From assembly GCA_015061625.1 (NCBI GenBank), contig SUWG01000001.1, positions 1 to 64,000 of the forward strand: a DNA stretch of 64,000 nt, read 5' to 3'. Under the pieces are notes generated by a model. It did no database searches. It saw only the letters and a program-made list of their open reading frames with translations, and was not told the origin of the DNA. The translations under genes were made by a program, and so were the position numbers. Within the stretch, counting starts at the first letter, position 1. Every line of letters starts with the position of its first letter. Of this stretch, positions 55,780 through 63,536 are shown piece by piece. The stretch comes from Lentisphaerota bacterium. Its GTDB lineage: Bacteria; Verrucomicrobiota; Lentisphaeria; Victivallales; Victivallaceae.

Positions 55780-56937
55780 ATGCTTTACAACTACTCTTTC
55801 GCCAACCGCAAACGTGACCTTTCCGATGTGATGGCAACTGTCATCAAGGATGAGCCGCGTTTCATTTCCAACTTCAAAACCGCTCCGGATGCCGCATCTG
55901 CCAAACATGAATATCTGGAAGATCAGCTCACCGGCCGCGGAGTCAATGCCTCTGCCGCCGCCAGTGGTGTGCTGACCTTGAGCGCGGCCGATGCCGCCAA
56001 ACTCAAAGTCGGCACTTTGCTGGCTCTCAAAGATGATCCGGCCCTTTTCCGGGTGACGGCCGTGACCGGTGAAAATGCCACACTGGAATTGGCGGGCAAC
56101 AACGGTTCCGACCTGACTGCGGCGACCGATCTGCCCGCAGAAGGCGGCAAATTCCTCATCGTTTCGACCCCGATGGGCGAAGGAACTTCCAACGGCGACG
56201 GTGAAGAAAATTATCACCTTTCCACGGTGGAGTGGAATGCCACACAGATCTTCCGTAAAGAGATCGTGCTTTCCGGTACGGCTCTGTCGGTAAACCTCTA
56301 CGGCAATGCCGACAATCAGTTGAACCGCCAGACCGCTTTTGCCCTTGCCGACCTCGCCCGTGACCTCAACCGGGTGGCACTTTTCGGCCGCCGGGTGGAA
56401 GCGACGGTCAACACCAGAGGCGAAGCCGGAGGATTGTACTTTTTCGGTACGCAGTCCGGAGTGCCGGTGATCGATGCCGCCAAAAGCAAACTTGACAGTT
56501 TCCTGATCAACGATGCGGCGCAGGCGGTTCTCGGTGAGGGCGGTGATCCGATGCAGATCCTCTGCTCTCCCGGTCAGGCACGGGTCATTTCCAATGAATA
56601 CCGTGACCGCATTTCAATTCTGCGTTCCGATGACCGCCGCGGGGCATACGTCGCCGTGATCGTCAACGAGATCAACGGCAGAGGCATGACCATCATGGCC
56701 GATCCGGATATGCCCGACGGTGATGCGTGGGTGCTGGATACCGGCTGTTTCGCTCTGGCCAGTCTTTCCGGCAGAGCGATCACCGATATGGATGCCACTC
56801 CGGGTGGTTTCGACGGCATCCGCCGGGTGGCGATCGGCGAATTGACCTTTGAATTCAAAAATGTCAAACAGCGTTGCTGCCGCATCAAAAATCTGCTGGC
56901 CAGCAGCGAGGCGATCGCCGCATTGCGCAACGCATAA
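55780..56937 (+). CDS. Major capsid protein, DUF5309/SU10-type
   Basis: The 385-residue protein has features of the SU10-like HK97-fold capsid family: the N-terminal KRDLSDVMATVIKDEPRFIS, the STVEWNATQIFRKEIVLSGTA block around residues 145-165, and the LADLARDLNRVALFGRRVE helix, followed by a peripheral part with SPGQARVISNEYRDRISI. There is an inserted domain rich in Ala/Gly (about 55-120) that may be surface-exposed. AAGGAG lies 7 bases before the ATG. It is complete, with no frameshift. Confidence 0.82.
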   Translation: MLYNYSFANRKRDLSDVMATVIKDEPRFISNFKTAPDAASAKHEYLEDQLTGRGVNASAAASGVLTLSAADAAKLKVGTLLALKDDPALFRVTAVTGENATLELAGNNGSDLTAATDLPAEGGKFLIVSTPMGEGTSNGDGEENYHLSTVEWNATQIFRKEIVLSGTALSVNLYGNADNQLNRQTAFALADLARDLNRVALFGRRVEATVNTRGEAGGLYFFGTQSGVPVIDAAKSKLDSFLINDAAQAVLGEGGDPMQILCSPGQARVISNEYRDRISILRSDDRRGAYVAVIVNEINGRGMTIMADPDMPDGDAWVLDTGCFALASLSGRAITDMDATPGGFDGIRRVAIGELTFEFKNVKQRCCRIKNLLASSEAIAALRNA

Positions 56938-57012
56938 AAAATGCCAACGGCCTCTTTCCCCCCTGCAAAACGGGGGGAAAGAGCGACTTTCAATAATAAA
57001 GGAATATAAAAT

Positions 57013-57429
57013 ATGACGCTGGTTGAAACTGATGAATTTTTCCGGGAACACCCGCTGAAAGAAAGTTACTTCAAATACAGTGAAAATGAGCGTTCCGGGA
57101 TTCTGGCAGTGGCCGCCAGAGATATTCAGGCGGCGGTATCCGGGATCGAACCGGTCAACGGCGATGAAAAGAATTTTATTGATGCCGCCATTGCCGAACA
57201 GACCATCTTTCTGATGCTCAATCCGGAGTATCTGACCGGCAAATACACCCGTACTGCGGCAGTCGGTTCCGGGGAAAGTATGCTGCGTTTCAGCGATCAA
57301 CTTTCCCCGCTGGGCCAGCGGGCGGCGGCATTGATCGCCCCGTTGCTCAAACGGGGGGAAAATTTGAAAGAAAATACAACTGATGCAACAGATATTCTGC
57401 CGCCGACGGTATCTCTGATGCGCGGTTGA
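57013..57429 (+). CDS. Head-tail connector-like protein
   Basis: The 138-residue protein follows the capsid gene, a typical place for an adaptor that binds the portal ring. It is helical, with AAIAEQTIFLMLNPEYLTG and GQRAAALIAPLLK segments resembling the phage gp6/DnaT-like connector family. The identification is from size, order and helical pattern; sequence similarity is weak. AAAGGAATATAAAAT precedes the ATG. Confidence 0.5.
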   Translation: MTLVETDEFFREHPLKESYFKYSENERSGILAVAARDIQAAVSGIEPVNGDEKNFIDAAIAEQTIFLMLNPEYLTGKYTRTAAVGSGESMLRFSDQLSPLGQRAAALIAPLLKRGENLKENTTDATDILPPTVSLMRG

Positions 57430-57462
57430 AACGATATCAGACAACTTAATGGTGATGTACTT

Positions 57463-57999
57463 ATGAATGACCCTGATTGTTACGGCAAATTCCCCAACGG
57501 CAATACTCCGTGTGCCAAATGCGATTACTTTGATTCCTGCCGCTATTACGCGGCAACTGCCAAAGCAGTCAACTGCCGGGAAAGACACATGGCAAGTTTT
57601 GAAAGAGCCTCATTCCTGGTGCCGGAAATGCCCGATTTTGACCATATCCCCGGCGAAGAAAAAAGTACGGAAACGGAAAACATCGTGGAAGCATTGAGCA
57701 AATTTTTCCGTTATCTGATCGACCTTGATGAGTATACGCTGGCATTGATTTGTCAAACGGTTTCCGGCGATGAGAATCATCAACCGGTAACAGTCAACTC
57801 TTTGAGTTCTCTGTTGGGCTGTTCCCGGCAGGCGGTACACCGGAAAATGCTTTCCGTGATCGCCGCCCATCCGGAGTTGTCCGGCTTTTTCCGCCGGGTG
57901 ATAACCAAATTTGCCGCGGCGAAAAGTTTGACCTGGCGGAGAAAAAAAGATGGCGGTGAATCATGTTCAGTTACACCCCGATCCAGCGCAAAGCTTTGA
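57463..57999 (+). CDS. Cys-rich N-terminus and HTH protein
   Basis: The 178-residue protein has five Cys in its first 40 residues (6, 17, 20, 26, 38; CAKCDYFDSC), suggesting a zinc or iron-sulfur site, a linker, and an HTH-like segment (about 108-135, VNSLSSLLGCSRQAVHRKML). It could regulate the cassette or replace the DNA-binding domain missing from the TerS-like protein. It overlaps terL by 37 bases. No family is recognised with confidence. Confidence 0.65.
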   Translation: MNDPDCYGKFPNGNTPCAKCDYFDSCRYYAATAKAVNCRERHMASFERASFLVPEMPDFDHIPGEEKSTETENIVEALSKFFRYLIDLDEYTLALICQTVSGDENHQPVTVNSLSSLLGCSRQAVHRKMLSVIAAHPELSGFFRRVITKFAAAKSLTWRRKKDGGESCSVTPRSSAKL

Positions 58000-59216
58000 A
58001 GTTACTGGCTTCGGCTGCCAATCATGTGATGCTTTTCGGCGGTTCCCGGTCGGGAAAGAGTTTTGTATTATGCTGTGCGCTGGTGGCAAGAGCGTTGAAT
58101 TCTCCGGGCAGCCGTCATGCGGTGGTGCGCAAATATTGCAGTGATGCCCGCACCACGATCGGGCTGGATACCTTGCCCAAAGTGCTTAAAAGCCGTTTCG
58201 GCAACCGGGTGCGGTGGAAATTCAATAAGGCGGAAAATTTTTTCCGCTTTGCCAACTCCTCGGAAATCTGGCTGATCGGTCTGGATGACGGCGAAAGAGC
58301 GGATAAAATTCTGGGCAAGGAGTTTGCCACGATCTACTTCAATGAGTGTTCGGAATTGGAGTACGCCAGCGTGCAGACCGCCCTTACCCGGCTGGCACAA
58401 AATGCGCCGCCGCTGGTCAACCGGGCATATTACGACTGCAATCCGCCGGGCAAAAGTCACTGGTGTTACCGGGTTTTCGTTGAAAAATGCGACCCGGTGA
58501 GCCGGGAAAGATTCACCCATCCGGAAAATTATGCAACATTGCAGATGAATCCGGGTGACAACCGGCGCAATCTGCCCGCCGATTATATCGAAAACACCCT
58601 CGCCAATCTGCCTGCCCGCCAGAAAGAACGTTTTCTGAAAGGCGAATGGCTCGACGATGACGAGGGCGCATTGTGGAGTTATGCGATGATCGATCCATTC
58701 CGGGTGGATGAAGTGCCGGAATTGGAAAAGATCTTCATCGGTGTCGATCCGGCAGTTACTTCATCACCGGGGAGCGACTGCACCGGCATCGTGGCCGTCG
58801 GCAGAGATGCTGACGGCGGATTTTATGTGCTTGCCGACCGGAGCCTCCGGGCGACTCCGGCAGTCTGGGCGCATGAAGCGGTGGAGTTGTTCCGTCAGGT
58901 GAATGCCGATAAGATCGTGGTCGAAGTGAATAACGGCGGAGAGTTGCTGAAAACCCTTTTCGCCGGAGAAGATGAGAATATTCCGGTAAAGCCGGTGCGG
59001 GCATTCAAAGATAAATATACCCGTGCCGAACCGGTGGCGGCATTGTATGAAAAAGGGGTGATCCACCATGCCGGGATATTTCCGGAACTGGAAAGCCAGA
59101 TGTGTTCATTCAAAGCCGGCGGGAATCATCACTCCCCTGACCGGATGGATGCGCTGGTGTGGGCAGTGAGCGAATTGGCACTGCTGCCGACCGGGAACCG
59201 CTTCATTACCGCATAA
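57963..59216 (+). CDS. terL: Terminase large subunit
   Basis: TerL is the ATP-driven DNA packaging motor and nuclease. The 417-residue protein has a Walker A GGSRSGKS (residues 26-33), ATIYFNECSE as Walker B, and an RNase H-like nuclease domain with IGVDPAV, VVEVNNGG and SPDRMDALVWA carrying acidic metal ligands. All key motifs are intact, so it is likely functional. Unusually it comes last in the operon; most phages encode it before the portal. The ATG follows GGTGA within the end of the previous gene. Confidence 0.9.
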   Translation: MFSYTPIQRKALKLLASAANHVMLFGGSRSGKSFVLCCALVARALNSPGSRHAVVRKYCSDARTTIGLDTLPKVLKSRFGNRVRWKFNKAENFFRFANSSEIWLIGLDDGERADKILGKEFATIYFNECSELEYASVQTALTRLAQNAPPLVNRAYYDCNPPGKSHWCYRVFVEKCDPVSRERFTHPENYATLQMNPGDNRRNLPADYIENTLANLPARQKERFLKGEWLDDDEGALWSYAMIDPFRVDEVPELEKIFIGVDPAVTSSPGSDCTGIVAVGRDADGGFYVLADRSLRATPAVWAHEAVELFRQVNADKIVVEVNNGGELLKTLFAGEDENIPVKPVRAFKDKYTRAEPVAALYEKGVIHHAGIFPELESQMCSFKAGGNHHSPDRMDALVWAVSELALLPTGNRFITA

Positions 59217-59234
59217 GGATCACATTGAATAACA

Positions 59235-59290
59235 GTATCCATCGTTGCCGGATACCATTCCGGATGATGACGGATGCTGTTTTTTTATTT
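59235..59290 (+). terminator. Rho-independent terminator of the packaging operon
   Basis: A long imperfect stem (left arm from 59235, right arm to 59277, with several G-U pairs, one mismatch and one bulge) with an 8-base loop is followed by TGTTTTTTTATTTT. It begins 18 bases after the terL stop and closes the cassette. Confidence 0.75.
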
Positions 59291-59370
59291 TCTGCGCTTC
59301 ACACTCCGGTATACCATCGGTTAAAAAAATATTTTTCATGAAAAATGGGGCTGTATCCGTCTATAACAAC

Positions 59371-59399
59371 TTGACATCCCGGCCAATATGCCGTATATT
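59371..59399 (+). promoter_or_regulatory. Promoter of the zinc-ribbon/helicase operon
   Basis: TTGACA (59371-59376), 17-base spacer, TATATT (59394-59399). The next start codon is at 59436, preceded by AGGAGG. This is one of the best consensus promoters in the window. Confidence 0.75.
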
Positions 59400-59435
59400 C
59401 TTTCACAATCAATTTATCACAGCAGGAGGATGACC

Positions 59436-60146
59436 ATGACCGATCCCGATTTGGAAGCATTGTTGATTTTACAGGAAGCCGATCTGCGGCGCAAAGGTAT
59501 GGAAAAACGTTTGGAATTGCTCCCCAGAGAGATGGATGCCATCATCGCCAGACGGGATAAACTCAATGCCTCGACTGCCGCCGCCCAGGAACTTCTGAAA
59601 AAAGAGGAACTTGCCGTCAAAAAATGCGAGGCCGAAATTGCCCGCCTGACTGAAGAAAGTCAGAAGTTGCAGCAGCAATCCGCCCTGGTCAAGAAAAATA
59701 ATGAGTATCAGGCCATGCTGGGGCAGATCGCCGATAACAAACGCAAGATCGGTTCTCTGGAAGAAGAAGTGCTGGAAAAATTCGACAAGGTCGCCGAACT
59801 CAAGGAAAATGCCGAAAAAATCAAACGCGCCAACGCCCTTGAGCTGCGCAACGCCAGAGCCGAATTCGAGGAGTTGCTCGCCTTTTCCAAAACCGTCAAA
59901 GGCGAGATCGCCAAAGCCGTTGCCGACCGCCCGGCACTGACCGCCAATGTGCGTGACGAATTGCTTTCCACCTACAACCGTCTGCTCAAAGGCAAAGAGG
60001 GCACCGCACCTTTGACCAAACTGGATAACGGCTGTTGCGGCAACTGCCACATGAAAGTCACCATGCAGACCGCCAATGAGTTATCCAAAGGCAAAATCGA
60101 GCATTGCGACAACTGTCAGCATCTGCTCTATGCCGATCCGGAGTAA
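59436..60146 (+). CDS. Coiled-coil C4 zinc-ribbon protein
   Basis: The 236-residue protein has a long coiled coil (about 5-165) and a C-terminal zinc ribbon with CCGNC and CDNC pairs (CGNCHMKVTMQ ... HCDNCQHLLY), the zf-RING_7 type found in many bacteria and proposed to bind nucleic acids or proteins. I start at the second ATG (59436), 6 bases after AGGAGG, because the first ATG abuts the ribosome site. It leads the operon to the helicase. Confidence 0.87.
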   Translation: MTDPDLEALLILQEADLRRKGMEKRLELLPREMDAIIARRDKLNASTAAAQELLKKEELAVKKCEAEIARLTEESQKLQQQSALVKKNNEYQAMLGQIADNKRKIGSLEEEVLEKFDKVAELKENAEKIKRANALELRNARAEFEELLAFSKTVKGEIAKAVADRPALTANVRDELLSTYNRLLKGKEGTAPLTKLDNGCCGNCHMKVTMQTANELSKGKIEHCDNCQHLLYADPE

Positions 60147-60151
60147 ATTTC

Positions 60152-61360
60152 ATGAGGTCTTACGACTTTGCCGAATTGGTTTACCGGAAAGTTGAATCCG
60201 ATGAACTTGATTACAAATCCGCTATGTCATGGCGGACGATGACCCGGCAGGAAAAGGGTAAGATCGTCCGTCATCTGACCGCATTCGCCAATACCCGCGG
60301 CGGTTTTCTGGTCATCGGCGTATCCGAAGATGTTTCCGGAGTTCCCTCGCTCTACACCGGTGTAAGCGAGGAACAGGCCGGTTCATTCGATCCGACCCCG
60401 GTGGGGGATTTCATCAATGCCCATATCGAACCGGCATTGGATTACACCATCGAGCGGCCGCTGATCGACGGCAAACGTTATGTGATTTTTGTGGTGAAAC
60501 CGTTTAAGCAACTGCCGCACGTCTGTTCCCGCGGCGTGGAAAATGAGTTGCAGGAGGGGATATTCTACATCCGCACCGCCGAAGCATCGAGCCGTCCGGC
60601 CCGCCGGGCGCACGAAATGCAGGAACTTCTGCGCCGCTGTATGCGCAACGAAAGAGAACAGCTCGGCCGTATCCTGCGGGGCATCCTCTACGAGACCCGG
60701 CAGAGTGCCGCCGGAGAAAAGAGCCGTTTGAGCGACCAGATCCTGGATGCGGAGCGTTACTTCCGCCACCGGCGCAACCGCAACGGCATCTGTCTGAAAT
60801 TTGCCATGTACCCCGACCGCGCACTAAATTCAGCATCAACCCCTGCCGATCTGCATGAAGCGGTGAAAAAATCGGTATTCCCCTGCAGCAAACCGGAATT
60901 TTTAAGTCAGAATGCCGCTGCCGGCGGTCAGGCCGCCAATGGTTCGGTGCGTTTCTTATCGGTTGAACAACCTTTGATGTGGCAATTTTTCGACAATGGT
61001 TTATTCTGTTTTTTCCGGGATGTGGAAAGCAACCGGATAACGTTGGAAAATCTCGCCAGATTCTGCGCGGAAAGTACCCGTTTCGCCGGAAAACTGGCGC
61101 AAAATCTGAATTTAAGTGAAGAATTGCTCACCTTGAAAATATCCCTTTCACCCGCCGATGAAGCGGTCATCGAACCGGATTACCGCACCGGGGAAAAGGA
61201 AGTTGCCGCCGAGATCCGCCGCAGTGCCGCCGACCTGATCAGCGGTCAGGAGCAGCACGCCGCCCGGCTTCTGCGCCGTATCGGGGAACAATTTCAGTTG
61301 CCGGATAAGCAGTTGGATCATTTTCACAGTGCCATAAGCACCTTTCTGGAGTGCCGCTGA
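60152..61360 (+). CDS. AlbA_2 (Schlafen-type) domain protein
   Basis: The 402-residue protein has an N-terminal AlbA_2 domain (about 1-150) with ESDELDYKSAM, FANTRGGFLVIGVSED and a GIFYIR motif near 155, which in relatives is a putative nucleic-acid-binding or nuclease-like fold. The remainder is helical and not recognised. GGAG precedes the ATG. Its stop overlaps the helicase start (TGATG), suggesting joint function. It could be a regulator or part of a nucleic-acid stress or defence response. Confidence 0.8.
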   Translation: MRSYDFAELVYRKVESDELDYKSAMSWRTMTRQEKGKIVRHLTAFANTRGGFLVIGVSEDVSGVPSLYTGVSEEQAGSFDPTPVGDFINAHIEPALDYTIERPLIDGKRYVIFVVKPFKQLPHVCSRGVENELQEGIFYIRTAEASSRPARRAHEMQELLRRCMRNEREQLGRILRGILYETRQSAAGEKSRLSDQILDAERYFRHRRNRNGICLKFAMYPDRALNSASTPADLHEAVKKSVFPCSKPEFLSQNAAAGGQAANGSVRFLSVEQPLMWQFFDNGLFCFFRDVESNRITLENLARFCAESTRFAGKLAQNLNLSEELLTLKISLSPADEAVIEPDYRTGEKEVAAEIRRSAADLISGQEQHAARLLRRIGEQFQLPDKQLDHFHSAISTFLECR

Positions 61361-63411
61361 TGTTCATCGATGTTCCGGAAAATATGCCGGTGGATTTTTC
61401 CATGGATGAATTCGCCGTCGATTATGAATTGGGCAACAGTTGCGATATCGATCTGCAATCATTCTGCCGGGAGTTCTTTTCCCCCGGCGGCACGCTGGCG
61501 CAAAGTGCCGAGATCAACGGCATTCCCTGCGAGGAGCGTCCGCAACAACTGGCGATGGCGCTGGAGATCGCCGCTTCTCTGGAATCCGGTCAAAACTGCT
61601 GTATCGAAGCACCCACCGGAGTCGGTAAAAGTTTCGCTTATCTCATCCCCCTGATCTGTTACGCCGTCAACAGCCGCCGCCCGGCACTGATTTCCACGGA
61701 AACGATCAATTTACAGCACCAGTTGATCGAAAAAGATCTGCCGTTTCTCAAAGAATTGACCCAAATGGATTTCAAAGTCGCTCTCGCCAAAGGACGGAGC
61801 AACTACCTCTGCCGCCGCCGTCTGGCTCTGCTTTCCGGTGAGCAGAAAGATCTGCTGCTGCCAATGCCGCAAATGGTTCTGGAAACGGAAAAACTCATTT
61901 CCGATCTGGAAAACGGCAGAGATGACAGTTTCATCAACGGCGTGCGCGCCAACAACCGCATCTGGCATCTGGTCTGCTGTGAAAGCGGCAACTGCGCCGG
62001 GCCGAAGTGCGAATTTTACCGCAACTGCTACTATTTCAAAGCCCGCAGGAAGTGGGATGAAGCCGATATCGTCGTCGCCAATCATGCCTTGTTTCTCACC
62101 GATCTTGCCATCCGGCAGGAGAGCGGCAACGGCGGCACTTTACTGCCGGATTACGGGGCGGTGATGATCGATGAGGCGCACACTCTGGAAAACAGTGCCG
62201 CCATGCATCTGGGGTTGCATATTTCCCGCCATTCGATGTTGAGTACCGTCAACCGCCTCTATCACCCCGAAAGGGCCAAAGGTCTATTCATGCGGCCGGG
62301 GGCGGAAATGCTGGAGTTGCGCGGCAATGCCCAGCGCACCAGAGATGAAGTTTACGGATTTTTCACGCCTTACAATGATATTCTGAAAAATTCCGGTTCC
62401 AACTCGGTGCGGCTGGATGAGAAAACTCCCGATGCTTCGCCGGAAGTGCTGATGAAGTTATTCAATTCTCTGGCGGAAAGCATCGCGGCCATACAGGAAA
62501 ATGAGGATGACGAGAGTTTCCGCACTGAATTGCTCGCCAACGCTGACCGGTGCCGGGATTATGTCGATATGCTTGCCGCATTCACGGGGCGTTTGATGCC
62601 CGATGCGGTCTATTTCATTGAGGAGGATCAGGATTCAGTGACCTGCTGTGCCGCGCCGTTGAATGTGGCGGATTTATTGCGGAAATTGCTCTTCAACGGC
62701 GATCTGCCGGTGATGCTCTGCAGTGCCACGATGACCGTGGCGGGGAAATTCGATTACTTCACCGGCCGTATCGGTTTTGAGGGCGGCAAAGTATTGAAAC
62801 TGGATTCACCCTTTTCGCCGGATCAGGCGGCACTGGTGATAAAAAACGGTATGCCCGAACCGTCGTCGCCGGATTATCTGCCCAGTCTTGCCGCCGCCAT
62901 CCGGGAATTGGTTTTGGAAAATTCCGGAAATGCGTTTGTGCTTTTCACCAGTTATCAGAGCATGAAATATTGTGCGGAAGCGTTGCGTGACATTTTTGCG
63001 GTCAAAGGATTGACTTTACTGGTTCAGGGAGAGGGAATGACCAGAAGTGAGATGTTGCGGGTGTTTCAAACTGCTGATGATCCGGTACTTTTCGGCACGG
63101 ACAGTTTCTGGACCGGGGTGGATGTGCCGGGGGATAAACTCTCTCTGGTGATCATCACCCGGCTGCCCTTTGCCTCGATCGGTTCGCCGCTGACCTCGGC
63201 GAGAATGGAAAAACTTGATGCCGCCGGGATAAGTTCTTTTGCCCATTACTCCCTGCCGGAAGCGGTTTTGAAGTTCCGTCAGGGAGCGGGCCGTCTGATC
63301 CGCACCAAAAACGACCGCGGCACCGTGGCGGTGCTGGATTCCCGGATCGCCACCCGCCGTTACGGACGGGATTTCATCAACTCTCTGCCCTACCAAACCA
63401 GATTCATCTGA
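61360..63411 (+). CDS. DinG/XPD-family iron-sulfur DNA helicase
   Basis: The 683-residue superfamily 2 helicase has Walker A EAPTGVGKS (residues 83-91), the FeS cluster cysteines (NYLCRRR and a later C..NC..PKC..RNC run, GNCAGPKCEFYRNC), DEAH in VMIDEAHTLEN, and motif VI in FRQGAGRLIRTK. DinG-like enzymes unwind 5'-3' R-loops and damaged DNA. I start at the ATG sharing a base with the previous stop. Whether it is DinG proper or a YoaA-like paralogue is open. Confidence 0.9.
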   Translation: MFIDVPENMPVDFSMDEFAVDYELGNSCDIDLQSFCREFFSPGGTLAQSAEINGIPCEERPQQLAMALEIAASLESGQNCCIEAPTGVGKSFAYLIPLICYAVNSRRPALISTETINLQHQLIEKDLPFLKELTQMDFKVALAKGRSNYLCRRRLALLSGEQKDLLLPMPQMVLETEKLISDLENGRDDSFINGVRANNRIWHLVCCESGNCAGPKCEFYRNCYYFKARRKWDEADIVVANHALFLTDLAIRQESGNGGTLLPDYGAVMIDEAHTLENSAAMHLGLHISRHSMLSTVNRLYHPERAKGLFMRPGAEMLELRGNAQRTRDEVYGFFTPYNDILKNSGSNSVRLDEKTPDASPEVLMKLFNSLAESIAAIQENEDDESFRTELLANADRCRDYVDMLAAFTGRLMPDAVYFIEEDQDSVTCCAAPLNVADLLRKLLFNGDLPVMLCSATMTVAGKFDYFTGRIGFEGGKVLKLDSPFSPDQAALVIKNGMPEPSSPDYLPSLAAAIRELVLENSGNAFVLFTSYQSMKYCAEALRDIFAVKGLTLLVQGEGMTRSEMLRVFQTADDPVLFGTDSFWTGVDVPGDKLSLVIITRLPFASIGSPLTSARMEKLDAAGISSFAHYSLPEAVLKFRQGAGRLIRTKNDRGTVAVLDSRIATRRYGRDFINSLPYQTRFI

Positions 63412-63438
63412 CCGCACGGATTCTGATTTTTGCGCGTA

Positions 63439-63453
63439 ATTATTTGAAATAAT
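63439..63453. promoter_or_regulatory. Perfect palindrome over the -35 of the BspA-like gene
   Basis: ATTATTTGAAATAAT is symmetric around its central G and covers the -35 hexamer at 63444-63449. A second inverted repeat (ATCAC/GTGAT, about 63496-63510) lies in the leader. Both are candidate regulator sites. Confidence 0.4.
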
Positions 63454-63472
63454 GAGATAAAAGTGCTATATT
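63444..63472 (+). promoter_or_regulatory. Promoter of the BspA-like gene
   Basis: TTGAAA (63444-63449), 17-base spacer, TATATT (63467-63472), followed by a leader of about 58 bases and AAAGGAG before the start codon. Confidence 0.7.
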
Positions 63473-63536
63473 TTGTCAGAAATATCAAATAGTGAATCAC
63501 TAATGGTGATATCAACAACCATAGAAAGGAGTTTTT

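Noticed and set aside
52264-59435. Attachment-site direct repeats flanking the virus-like cassette
   Set aside because: I compared the rodA end with the sequence after terL and found no convincing repeat, and no tRNA or integrase is adjacent.
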